Shown one piece after another: positions 16,298-25,664 of a stretch of DNA of 42,878 nt. The first letter of the stretch is position 1. Every line of letters starts with the position of its first letter. Under the pieces are notes generated by a model. That model had not been told where the DNA came from and ran no database searches. It was given only the letters and a program-made list of their open reading frames with translations. Made by a program: the position numbers and the translations under genes. This stretch comes from Pseudomonadota bacterium (GTDB lineage: Bacteria > Pseudomonadota > Gammaproteobacteria > Burkholderiales > Thiobacillaceae): the NCBI GenBank assembly GCA_021848725.1, contig JAJZTS010000014.1, positions 1 to 42,878 of the forward strand, in the 5' to 3' direction.

Positions 16298-17117
16298 ACG
16301 GCTCGATCAGTTTGCGCACGGTGTCGTAGTCCTTGTCCTGGATCGGCACGAAGCCGTCGTAGCTGACGTCGAAGGCTTCCAACACGTTGGTCTTGTCCGG
16401 GCCGTCTTTCTTCAGGGCAAGGAAGGCCGCGCGTAGTTTTTTGCGGGTGCTGGCTGGCAGCTTGGGGTGCACGGCGAAGACATAGGAGGGCAGCGGCGCC
16501 GTCGTGCCGATCACGGCCAGGCCTTTGTATCGAAACTCGTCGGCGATGGAGTCCTTGAGGATGCCGCCGTCGAAGTCGCCGGCCAGGACGGCCTTGGCGA
16601 TATTGTCGTAGTGCTTAAGATAGGCGAAATCGGAGAAGTCGCCGGTGGTCAGCCCCATCGAGGCGACCGCGGCTTTTTGCAGCAAGGCCTTCTCGTCACC
16701 GAAGGCGAAACGCTTGCCCTTGAGCTGGGCCGGTTTGTCGATGCCGGAGCCGGTCTTGACCACGATGACCAAGGATAGGTGGGGCTTGCCGTGGGTGGTC
16801 GGCGCCACCAGCGGTACGGCGCCATATTTCTTATGCGCCTCGATGTAGGCCACCGGCGTCAGGTAGGCGATTTGGGTATGGCCGGCCCCCATGTCGTCGA
16901 CCGCCGAGCCCAGATTGGGCGAGGGCCGGAAACGCACGTTGAGACCGGTCTGCAAGGACAAATAATTGGATAACGCGCTCATGCGCTTGATCATTTCGAC
17001 CGGGATGTCCATCGCGACCGAGCCGAGGGTGACGCTTTCCGCCGTCGCCGCGGTCGTGCCGGCGGCCCGCGCGAAGAGCAAAAAACCGAGGAGCATGGCA
17101 GCGAGTGGGCGGGTCAT
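16287..17117 (-). CDS. PhnD-like periplasmic substrate-binding protein
   Basis: The product is 276 residues with a signal peptide (about 1-26, ending near TTAATA) and a PhnD/phosphonate-type periplasmic-binding fold: a start resembling SVTLGSVAMDIP, then GAGHTQIAYLTPVAYIEAHK, LKGKRFAFGDEKALLQ, and a C-terminal helix KLIEPFQK. There is no ABC permease or ATPase gene nearby. Its ATG overlaps the stop of the diguanylate cyclase gene in an ATGA, so the two are translationally coupled. This suggests that the protein delivers a ligand signal to the cyclase's periplasmic sensor rather than feeding a transporter. The ligand (phosphate, phosphonate, phosphite or other oxyanion) cannot be told from sequence. 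Confidence 0.82.
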   Translation of the reverse strand: MTRPLAAMLLGFLLFARAAGTTAATAESVTLGSVAMDIPVEMIKRMSALSNYLSLQTGLNVRFRPSPNLGSAVDDMGAGHTQIAYLTPVAYIEAHKKYGAVPLVAPTTHGKPHLSLVIVVKTGSGIDKPAQLKGKRFAFGDEKALLQKAAVASMGLTTGDFSDFAYLKHYDNIAKAVLAGDFDGGILKDSIADEFRYKGLAVIGTTAPLPSYVFAVHPKLPASTRKKLRAAFLALKKDGPDKTNVLEAFDVSYDGFVPIQDKDYDTVRKLIEPFQK

Positions 17118-18400
17118 AGCGCTTCCTTCGAATCGGTGAGCGCGGAATACAGCGCGTATTGATCGCGACCGCAGCGTTTCGCCGTGTACAAGGCGCGGTC
17201 GGCCGCGAAATAAAGTGCCTGCGGCGAGGTGTTGGCGCCACCGTATTCGGCGGCGCCGGCGCTGATCGTGACAGGTATCCTGGCGCCGTTGTAGTTGAAG
17301 GCGTGGTCCTTGATCTTGTCGATGAGCTGGCGCATGAAGACCTCCGCTTGCGGCTCCTCGGTGTGGTACAGGAGGGCGGCGAATTCGTCGCCGCCCAGCC
17401 GGGCCGGCAGGTCGGCCTTGCGTACGATGTCTTGGATCAGATTGCCGATTTGATGCAGCACCTCGTCGCCTGCGGCATGGCCATAGTTGTCGTTGATGTG
17501 TTTGAAGTGATCGATGTCGAACAACACCAAGGTCAGCGGTTCGCCGAAGCGCTCCGCCTGGTGCGCCAGGCGGTCGAAGGTTTCGTCGAACTGGCGCCGG
17601 TTGGGCAGCTTGGTCAGCCAGTCGGTGGTCGCCATCGAGCCGAGTAGTTCGAGGGTGTGCTCCAGCTCCTCGGTGCGCGCGACCAGTTCGATGTTCTTAT
17701 CTTTCAAGGCTTGGTCGGCGGCCTGCACTTTGCCTTGCAATTGGGCGTAGTAATCGGCGAGGGCGCGGTTGAGTTTGTTGAATACGGTGATGAGGCGACC
17801 GATTTCATCGTCGCTGTTCACGGGCAGCGCCTCGGCGACATAGGGGGCCCCCTTCGCCGTGGCGGTTTCCATGGTCTCGGTCAGTTTGTAGATGGGGGCG
17901 ACGATGCCGCGCGAGGTGATGACGAATAGGATCAGCCCGAGGATGCCGGCGAAGATGAGCTGCTCGATGAAGATACGCAGATACAGGGCGGTGACGGCTT
18001 CGTCCTCGGCCTCGCTCGACAGGTCGACGCCGACCTCGCCGATGTTCTTTTTGTCGAAGACGATGGCCGCTTGAAAGTGATGAAAGGGCACATCGGTCCG
18101 TTTTTCCATCTGGGTCACGATCCGGCCCGAGGCATTGCGGATGACGACATGAACCACGCCGGCCTGTTGCGCGACGTTGTTGGCCAGGATTTCCAGGTTG
18201 CCGTAATCGTAGCCGGCGACCAGGCTGGCCGCGCCGGCGGCGGCGGTATTAGCGATGCTTTGGCCGGACTGCCGCAGCAATTCGCTCAAATGGGCGTGCT
18301 CGGTATGCACGCGGCCGATACCGATCGCGGTGGAGGTCAGCACGACCCCGGCTGCGACATAGCCGACGAGCTTGACGCCCAATCCGCGTTTTGACGCCAC
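17114..18400 (-). CDS. Membrane diguanylate cyclase (HAMP-GGDEF)
   Basis: The product is 428 residues. In order: a first membrane segment (about 9-29), a periplasmic sensor region (30-142), a second membrane segment (about 143-165), a HAMP domain (about 165-218), a coiled coil (220-252) and a GGDEF domain. The active-site motif is intact (RLGGDEFAAL), the metal-binding DIDHFKHIND is present, and the inhibitory I-site RKAD lies five residues before the motif. It should therefore make c-di-GMP and be feedback inhibited by it. The start is GTG at 18400 behind GAGGAGA. It is coupled to the PhnD-like gene downstream, giving a sensor-plus-binding-protein unit. Confidence 0.9.
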   Translation of the reverse strand: MASKRGLGVKLVGYVAAGVVLTSTAIGIGRVHTEHAHLSELLRQSGQSIANTAAAGAASLVAGYDYGNLEILANNVAQQAGVVHVVIRNASGRIVTQMEKRTDVPFHHFQAAIVFDKKNIGEVGVDLSSEAEDEAVTALYLRIFIEQLIFAGILGLILFVITSRGIVAPIYKLTETMETATAKGAPYVAEALPVNSDDEIGRLITVFNKLNRALADYYAQLQGKVQAADQALKDKNIELVARTEELEHTLELLGSMATTDWLTKLPNRRQFDETFDRLAHQAERFGEPLTLVLFDIDHFKHINDNYGHAAGDEVLHQIGNLIQDIVRKADLPARLGGDEFAALLYHTEEPQAEVFMRQLIDKIKDHAFNYNGARIPVTISAGAAEYGGANTSPQALYFAADRALYTAKRCGRDQYALYSALTDSKEAL

Positions 18401-18499
18401 AGTCTCTCCTCTTCCTCTATTGGGCTTACGTTGGAGCCGTCCCCATCGAACTATAGCTCGGCCAAAAGGGCGAGCGGTCGGCGGTGGGCGGTTCTCGCA

Positions 18500-19714
18500 T
18501 CAGCGTTGCCGCAATTTGGCCAACCTGGCCAGGGCTTGCTCGGGCAGTTGCACGCCGCCGCACTGGTCTCCGGCCGGCGTATGGCAGGCACTATCGGGGT
18601 TTTGTGCGAGTTGCACGGCCAGTTCATAGTAATGGCGCGCCGCAGCGGGCCAGCCCAAACCCTCCGCCGCTACGCCTAGATAATACCAAGCGATGTCGCG
18701 GGGATGGCCGATCTCGCCGACCAGGGTGGCCAAGGCTTGCCAGTCGCGCGTTCGATAAAGCTGGGCCAGCTGCGCCGCATGGGCGTCGAACTTGGGCCCG
18801 CATTGTGTGCAGTCCAGGAACAGCTCGCCCCGTTTGAACCGGTCGAAGCGCGCCGGCGCGGTTTCCGGCACGGGTTTTCCCGTCGCCTTCGATTCGGCAT
18901 CGGCCAGGGCGAAGCGTATGGGCGGATGCCGCGTGGCTTCGAGATAGAGCGGCGCCATCTGCGGGGCGAGCGCGGCCAGATAGGCCATGCGTTTCTCCGA
19001 GGCGGGGTGGGTGGATAGCCAATCGAAACGGCCGCCGCCTTCCGCGGCCAACATCTTTTGCCACAGGGCGGGGGCGGCCTTGGGGTCGTAGCCGGCACGC
19101 GCGGCGAGTTCGATGCCGATCTTGTCGGCCTCGGTTTCCGCCTCGCGGCTGTTGGGTAACTGCCAGGCCAACAGCGCGGCGAGTTCGCCGACTTGCTGAT
19201 TGCGCCGGCCGTTGTCGCCCGAGGCGACACCGATCAAACCGGTCAGCACGTTGGCGGCCAAGCCGATCGACATCTTCTCGGCGCCGTGATTGGCCAGCGC
19301 ATGGGCGATTTCATGGCCCATGACTTGCGCCAATTCGTCGTCGCTGGCGTGGAGTTTTTCCGTCAGGCCGCTATAGATGGCCATGCGTCCGCCCGGTAGG
19401 CAAAACGCATTGAGCGTCTTCGGGTCGTCGATGACCGCGACCTGCCAGGCCCATTGCGCGGTGTCGGGTCGGTAGCGGATGGCCTGGGCGATCAAGCGAC
19501 TCGTTATCTCGTCGATGCGGGCCTTGAGCGCGTGGTCGTTGTCGATCTTGCCTTGCTTGGACCACGGCGCCAGTTCTTGCCGATAGGCCTGGGCCGATTC
19601 GGCGATGACCTGCGATTCGGACAGCAAAATCAACTGCGAACGCCCGGTCATCGGGTTGTTCGCACAACCTGCCAGGCCAACAGCCAGCACCAGGCTGCCG
19701 AGGTGCAGCTTCAC
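18500..19714 (-). CDS. M48-family metallopeptidase lipoprotein
   Basis: The product is 404 residues. A lipoprotein signal ends in LAGC (Cys17). The zinc-protease motif HEIAH is at 134-138 with the third ligand Glu in EAETEADKIG, the pattern of M48 proteases such as LoiP and YcaL (and BepA). The C-terminal third (about 285-404) is TPR/Sel1-like (YRTRDWQALATLV, WYYLGVAAEGLGWPAAARHYYELA). It should act in the periplasm at the outer membrane in envelope protein quality control. The GTG start at 19714 overlaps the ubiK stop (GTGA), so it is translationally coupled to ubiK. Confidence 0.88.
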   Translation of the reverse strand: MKLHLGSLVLAVGLAGCANNPMTGRSQLILLSESQVIAESAQAYRQELAPWSKQGKIDNDHALKARIDEITSRLIAQAIRYRPDTAQWAWQVAVIDDPKTLNAFCLPGGRMAIYSGLTEKLHASDDELAQVMGHEIAHALANHGAEKMSIGLAANVLTGLIGVASGDNGRRNQQVGELAALLAWQLPNSREAETEADKIGIELAARAGYDPKAAPALWQKMLAAEGGGRFDWLSTHPASEKRMAYLAALAPQMAPLYLEATRHPPIRFALADAESKATGKPVPETAPARFDRFKRGELFLDCTQCGPKFDAHAAQLAQLYRTRDWQALATLVGEIGHPRDIAWYYLGVAAEGLGWPAAARHYYELAVQLAQNPDSACHTPAGDQCGGVQLPEQALARLAKLRQR

Positions 19715-19965
19715 GGCGTGTCGCTGTCCGGCGCCTGGGTTTGCTCCAGTTGTGCCACGCGCTGTTCCAACTGCGCAAGCCGCTCGCGCGTGCGGGCCAA
19801 GACATGGGCCTGCACTTCGAATTCCTCGCGGGTGACCAGATCCAGCTTGGACAACAGGCCGGTCAGCGTGGCGCGCAGATTTTTCTCGACATCCTTGGCG
19901 GGGCCGGCCGCGATGACTTGCGAGATGCGGGCGTTGATCTCATCAAGCAGTTTGTTGGCAATCAT
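19711..19965 (-). CDS. ubiK: Ubiquinone biosynthesis accessory factor UbiK
   Basis: The product is 84 residues with a long C-terminal coiled coil (RERLAQLEQRVAQLEQ), matching the BMFP/YqiC family now called UbiK. UbiK binds UbiJ and assists the soluble complex that makes ubiquinone under air. The typical central segment LVTREEFEVQAHVLARTRE is present. The ATG at 19965 has AAGGAG upstream. The gene is divergent from the TorF porin-glnK-amtB operon, an arrangement common in betaproteobacteria. Confidence 0.9.
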   Translation of the reverse strand: MIANKLLDEINARISQVIAAGPAKDVEKNLRATLTGLLSKLDLVTREEFEVQAHVLARTRERLAQLEQRVAQLEQTQAPDSDTP

Positions 19966-20016
19966 GGAGACTCCTTGGACGGTGGCCGCAGTCTAGCAAA
20001 AAGCGGCGCCGCCTTT

Positions 20017-20033
20017 TGCACCAGAATGATGCG
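20017..20033. promoter_or_regulatory. NtrC-like enhancer site
   Basis: TGCACCA, three bases, TGATGCG. The left half is a perfect NtrC half-site and the right half matches five of seven positions of TGGTGCA. It lies about 95-110 bp upstream of the sigma-54 core, the usual enhancer distance. Confidence 0.55.
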
Positions 20034-20126
20034 CCGCCTGGCAAGGATCGCCCCATTGCGGGGCGGTCTTGTGGCGCACGGCGGCGGATGTCCTATATCG
20101 TATTGATATACATGGATTAATTGTGT

Positions 20127-20142
20127 TGGCATGGCTAATGCT
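20127..20142 (+). promoter_or_regulatory. Sigma-54 (RpoN) promoter of porin-glnK-amtB
   Basis: TGGCAT, five bases, ATGCT, with GG and GC exactly ten bases apart, as the -24/-12 class requires. Transcription would start near 20153, leaving a leader of about 43 bases before the porin ATG. Confidence 0.7.
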
Positions 20143-20195
20143 AGTAGTTTTGCGTGCGCTGTTGCACTTCCATTCGCAATTTAGAGGAGAAAGTA

Positions 20196-20948
20196 ATGAA
20201 AAAACTGTACGCCTCCCTGGCCCTTGCGGGCATGGTTAGTGTGCCTGGCCTGGCTGCGGCTGATGGTAGCCCGCTGACCGGCAATATTGGGGTGACGACC
20301 GATTACATCTTCCGCGGGGTCTCCCAAAGCCAGCACGAGCCGGCGATTCAAGGTGGCTTCGATTACACGCATGCCAGCGGTCTGTACGTGGGCACTTGGT
20401 TGTCCAACGTGAGCTGGGTCAACACCGGCGGCTACAAGACCAACAACAGCCTGGAATGGGATCTGTATGGCGGCTATCGTGGTTCGCTCCCGGCCGACGT
20501 GGGTTATGACGTGGGTGTGATCCATTACGAGTATCCGGGCAATTCGGTTGCGGGCATCGCCACGCCGGACACCACCGAGGCCTATGCCGGCCTGAGCTGG
20601 AAGATTTTGTCCCTCAAGTACAGCTATGTCGTTTCCGACTACTTCGTCGGCTGGACCGGCGCGGCCAATGCCAAGACCCGCGGTACCGATTACATCGAGG
20701 CGGCAATCAACTATGACCTGGGCAGCGGTTGGGGCGTGCTGGCCCATATCGGCCACCAGTCGGTCAAGCATGACGATATCAATCGTGCCTCCTATACGGA
20801 CTGGAAGCTGGGTCTGTCCAAGGATGTCGGTTTCGGTACGGTCGGCTTGGCATACACCGACACCGATGCCAATACCGCGGCCTATACCTGGGGTGGCAAG
20901 AAGGTGGCTGACGGACGGCTGGCGCTGTCTTTCACCAAGGCCTTCTAA
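20196..20948 (+). CDS. TorF-family putative outer-membrane porin
   Basis: The product is 250 residues with a signal peptide (about 1-22, cut near GLAAADG) and alternating beta strands ending in a C-terminal Phe (LSFTKAF), as expected of an outer-membrane beta-barrel. The start of the mature protein, TGNIGVTTDYIFRGVSQS, is the hallmark of the TorF/Gcw_chp family. In betaproteobacteria it is often the first gene of an operon with glnK and amtB, so it may let ammonium or another nitrogen source through the outer membrane. The ATG at 20196 has AGAGGAGA upstream; a longer reading from 20154 was rejected. A 7-bp stem (20964-20970 with 20989-20995) follows its stop and may reduce readthrough into glnK. 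Confidence 0.88.
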   Translation: MKKLYASLALAGMVSVPGLAAADGSPLTGNIGVTTDYIFRGVSQSQHEPAIQGGFDYTHASGLYVGTWLSNVSWVNTGGYKTNNSLEWDLYGGYRGSLPADVGYDVGVIHYEYPGNSVAGIATPDTTEAYAGLSWKILSLKYSYVVSDYFVGWTGAANAKTRGTDYIEAAINYDLGSGWGVLAHIGHQSVKHDDINRASYTDWKLGLSKDVGFGTVGLAYTDTDANTAAYTWGGKKVADGRLALSFTKAF

Positions 20949-21015
20949 CCGAGTCTGATACCGCTTGCTGTTTTTGCTTACCGGCAGGCAGCAAGGAAAC
21001 GGGCTGTTTATTTAG

Positions 21016-21363
<348 letters not shown>

Positions 21364-21374
21364 AGGAGGCGAGC

Positions 21375-22880
21375 ATGCGACGTTTGTTAGCTGTATTGAG
21401 TGTGGTGGGTCTGCTGGGCTGGTCCGGCATGGCTCTGGCCGAAGATCCGACGCCGGCCCCGGCGCCGGCCGCAACCGCCGAAGCGGCCCCGGCGCCTGCC
21501 GCCGCGGCCCCCGAAGCGGCTGCCCCCGCGCCTGCCGCCACGGCCGCGCCGGCCCCGGTGCCGAACAAAGGCGATGTCTCCTGGATGTTGGTTGCCACTT
21601 TGCTGGTGATCATGATGTCCATCCCGGGTCTGGCCTTGTTCTATGGCGGTTTGGTGCGCAGCAAGAACATGCTGTCGATCTTGATGCAGGTGTTCTCGAT
21701 CTTCGCGCTGGTCACCGTGTTGTGGGCGATCTATGGCTACTCGATCGCCTTCACGCAGGGCAATGCCTTCTTCGGCAGCTTCGACCGCTTGTTCCTCAAG
21801 GGCATCTTCGATCCGCAGACGGGCGCCGTGGCCAACGCCGCGACCTTCAGTAAAGGCGTGGTCATTCCCGAGTTCGTCTTCGTGGCCTTCCAGGCGACCT
21901 TCGCGGCCATCACCGTGGCCCTGGTCGTCGGTGCCTTCGCCGAGCGCATGAAGTTCTCCGCGGTGCTGTTGTTCTCGGCGCTGTGGTTCACCTTCGCGTA
22001 CCTGCCGATGGCGCACATGGTCTGGTTCTGGCCCGGCCCGGATGCGTTCACCGACGCCAAGGCCGCCGAGGCCGCGGTGGCCGCCTCGGGCTGGTTGTTC
22101 CAGAAGGGCGCCTTGGATTTCGCGGGCGGCACCGTGGTCCACATCAACGCCGGTATCGCCGGTCTGGTGGGGGCCTATGTGGTCGGCAAGCGGGTCGGTT
22201 ACGGCAAGGAGGCCTTCACGCCGCATAGCCTGACCATGACCATGATCGGCGCCTCGCTCTTGTGGGTGGGCTGGTTCGGCTTCAACGCGGGTTCCGCTCT
22301 GGAAGCCGGCGCGACCGCGACCCTGGCCTTCATCAACACCCTGAACGCGACCGCTGCCGCAACGCTGACCTGGGTCCTCGCCGAGTGGCTGCTCAAGGGC
22401 AAGCCCTCCATGTTGGGTGCGGCCTCCGGTGCCGTGGCGGGTCTCGTCGCGATCACCCCGGCCTGCGGCTGGGTGGGCGTGGGCGGCGGCCTGGTCATCG
22501 GCGCGTTGGCTGGCGTGGTTTGCTTCTGGGGCGTGAGCGGGCTGAAAAAGCTGCTCGGGGCCGACGATGCGCTGGATGTGTTCGGCGTGCACGGCATCGG
22601 CGGCATCCTCGGCGCGTTGCTGACCGGCGTGTTCAACACCTGGTCCCTGGGCGGCACGGGCATCATCGACTATGTCAACAACACGGTGGTCGATACCGCC
22701 ATCACCTCCCAGCTCTGGATCCAGGCCCAGGCCGTCGGCACGGCCATTGTCTGGTCCGGTGTGGTGGCCTATATCTGCTACAAGCTCGTGGATCTGACCA
22801 TCGGTCTGCGCGTGCCTGAGGAACAGGAACGCGAGGGCTTGGACACCACCTCGCACGGCGAGCGGGCTTACAACATCTAA
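21375..22880 (+). CDS. amtB: Ammonium transporter AmtB
   Basis: The product is 501 residues. A signal peptide (about 1-23) leads into a periplasmic linker of some 40 residues made almost only of Ala, Pro and Glu, then 11 membrane helices. The two pore histidines are visible in VVHINAGIAG and FGVHGIGG, and the GlnK-docking C-terminal tail is present. AmtB conducts ammonium/ammonia across the inner membrane and is blocked by GlnK. The ribosome site AAAGGAGG ends 6 bases before the ATG. An intrinsic terminator follows at 22914-22938. The Ala/Pro linker is longer than in the E. coli protein. Confidence 0.96.
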   Translation: MRRLLAVLSVVGLLGWSGMALAEDPTPAPAPAATAEAAPAPAAAAPEAAAPAPAATAAPAPVPNKGDVSWMLVATLLVIMMSIPGLALFYGGLVRSKNMLSILMQVFSIFALVTVLWAIYGYSIAFTQGNAFFGSFDRLFLKGIFDPQTGAVANAATFSKGVVIPEFVFVAFQATFAAITVALVVGAFAERMKFSAVLLFSALWFTFAYLPMAHMVWFWPGPDAFTDAKAAEAAVAASGWLFQKGALDFAGGTVVHINAGIAGLVGAYVVGKRVGYGKEAFTPHSLTMTMIGASLLWVGWFGFNAGSALEAGATATLAFINTLNATAAATLTWVLAEWLLKGKPSMLGAASGAVAGLVAITPACGWVGVGGGLVIGALAGVVCFWGVSGLKKLLGADDALDVFGVHGIGGILGALLTGVFNTWSLGGTGIIDYVNNTVVDTAITSQLWIQAQAVGTAIVWSGVVAYICYKLVDLTIGLRVPEEQEREGLDTTSHGERAYNI

Positions 22881-22913
22881 GTTTTCTTCAACGACTCTCC
22901 TCCGCAAGGATTT

Positions 22914-22938
22914 GGGCGCCCTCTGGGCGCCCTTTTTT
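22914..22938 (+). terminator. Intrinsic terminator of the porin-glnK-amtB operon
   Basis: GGGCGCCC, TCT, GGGCGCCC, then six T. The stem is 8 bp with no mismatch. Confidence 0.92.
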
Positions 22939-22995
22939 ATTGCGCGGCGGGCCAGTCGCGCCGTTATAGTGGCAGGCTGTGACAGGAGATCGACA

Positions 22996-23475
22996 GTGAG
23001 GCTGATTATCATCGCCGTGGGCGACAAGATGCCGGCTTGGGTGGATGCGGCCTGCGCCGAATACATCAAGCGGATGCCGCGCGAGGCGCGGATCGAGCTG
23101 TGCGAGGTCAAGCCCGAGAAGCGCCCGGACCGCTATGGCGGTCCGCTGGCCGAGAAGATCAAGGCGGCCGAGGCCGAGCGGATGTTGGCCCGGGTGCCGA
23201 AGGACGCGCGCCTGATCGCGCTCGACGAGCATGGCCGCGAGCCGGACAGCAAGGGCCTGGCGGGGCTGCTCGACGGCTGGCTGCACGACGGGCGCGATGT
23301 GGCCTTCTTGATCGGCGGCGCCGACGGCCTGGCCGAAGACCTGCTGGCGCGCGCCGAGGCGAAACTGGCCCTATCGCGGCTGACCCTGCCGCATGGCCTA
23401 GCCCGCGTGGTTTTGACCGAGCAACTGTATCGGGCGAGCAGCCTGTTGCGTGGCCACCCTTACCACCGTGAATAG
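22996..23475 (+). CDS. rlmH: 23S rRNA pseudouridine-1915 N3-methyltransferase
   Basis: The product is 159 residues. RlmH is a SPOUT methyltransferase that methylates pseudouridine 1915 in helix 69 of 23S rRNA. The SAM-binding knot residues FLIGGADGL and the C-terminal EQLYRASSLLRGHPYHRE are the family signatures. The GTG at 22996 with AGGAGA upstream is the true start; the longer ORF begins inside the amtB terminator. It heads the rlmH-maf-rng group. The usual upstream partner rsfS is not here. Confidence 0.93.
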   Translation: MRLIIIAVGDKMPAWVDAACAEYIKRMPREARIELCEVKPEKRPDRYGGPLAEKIKAAEAERMLARVPKDARLIALDEHGREPDSKGLAGLLDGWLHDGRDVAFLIGGADGLAEDLLARAEAKLALSRLTLPHGLARVVLTEQLYRASSLLRGHPYHRE

Positions 23476-23480
23476 TCGGC

Positions 23481-23510
23481 TCGCCACGGCCCGCGCTCGA
23501 ATGTCATAAT
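23481..23510 (+). promoter_or_regulatory. Possible promoter giving a leaderless maf transcript
   Basis: TCGCCA (23481-23486), 18 bases, CATAAT (23505-23510). Seven bases after the -10 box is the A of the maf ATG. No Shine-Dalgarno sequence precedes that ATG. Confidence 0.35.
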
Positions 23511-23516
23511 CGGCGC

Positions 23517-24125
23517 ATGCAGAAGCGCGTCTACCTTGCCTCCCAGAGCCCGCGCCGGCTCGAACTGCTGCGCCAGATCGGCGTCGATGCCATGGTGCTA
23601 CCGCTACGCCAGCAAGGCGGCCGGGCCGATGTCGACGAGTCGCCGATCAACAGCGAGAAGGCAGTCGATTATGTCGTGCGCGTCGCGCGGATGAAGGCCG
23701 AGGCCGGCGTGATGGCGGTGGCCGGCCGGCGCTTGCCGCAGATGCCGATCCTGGCGGCCGACACCGCGGTGGCGGTGGATGGCATGATTCTGGGTAAGCC
23801 CGCTTCGGCCGAGCAGGCGATCGCGTGGTTGCGTGGCTATTCCGGCAAGACCCATAAGGTGTATTCCGGCGTGGCCCTGGCTTGGGAGGGCCAGATACGG
23901 GTGGCGCTGTCGACCAGTTCGGTGCGCTTTCGCGCGCTGAGCGAAGAAGAGATTGCGGCCTATGTCGAGAGTCGCGAGCCGATGGATAAGGCCGGCGGCT
24001 ATGGCATCCAGGGCCGGGCCGCTGTGTTCATCGAGCACATGACCGGTAGTTACTCAGGCATCATGGGCCTGCCCTTGTTCGAAACGGCGACTTTGCTGGG
24101 CGAGGTGGGCATTTCCGTTCTGTAG
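23517..24125 (+). CDS. maf: Maf/YhdE-type nucleoside triphosphate pyrophosphatase
   Basis: The product is 202 residues. Maf proteins hydrolyse dTTP, UTP and modified pyrimidine triphosphates to the monophosphate. Signatures: LASQSPRRLELL at the N-terminus, ILAADTAVAVDGMILGKP in the centre with the catalytic Asp, and PMDKAGGYGIQG, which marks the YhdE (dTTP/UTP) subgroup rather than YceF. The ATG at 23517 fits the family start exactly yet has no ribosome site, which suits a leaderless message. An 11-bp tandem duplication spans the stop codon. Confidence 0.92.
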   Translation: MQKRVYLASQSPRRLELLRQIGVDAMVLPLRQQGGRADVDESPINSEKAVDYVVRVARMKAEAGVMAVAGRRLPQMPILAADTAVAVDGMILGKPASAEQAIAWLRGYSGKTHKVYSGVALAWEGQIRVALSTSSVRFRALSEEEIAAYVESREPMDKAGGYGIQGRAAVFIEHMTGSYSGIMGLPLFETATLLGEVGISVL

Positions 24126-24139
24126 CGTTTCTGTAGCGT
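24118..24139. repeat. 11-bp tandem duplication at the maf stop codon
   Basis: TTCTGTAGCGT occurs twice head to tail; the first copy contains the maf TAG. It directly precedes the inverted repeat before rng. Confidence 0.8.
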
Positions 24140-24140
24140 T

Positions 24141-24176
24141 CAATCGGCGGCCGGTTGTGGCGCCGGCCGCCGATTG
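24141..24176 (+). promoter_or_regulatory. Strong hairpin in the leader of rng
   Basis: A perfect 14-bp inverted repeat (24141-24154 with 24163-24176) around an 8-base loop, ending 19 bases before the rng ATG. No U-run follows, so it is not a terminator. It may protect the mRNA 5' end or be a target for autoregulation by the RNase, as leader stem-loops are for RNase E. Confidence 0.5.
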
Positions 24177-24195
24177 GATACTGCGAAACGAGAAC

Positions 24196-25650
<1,455 letters not shown>

Positions 25651-25664
25651 GCGTTCGCCGCCTG

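Noticed and set aside
21387-23111. 574-codon minus-strand ORF opposite amtB
   Set aside because: It mirrors the codons of amtB, has no family signature and is a usual by-product of GC-rich coding DNA. The same holds for long frames at 7765-9525 (plus) and 13817-15184 (minus).
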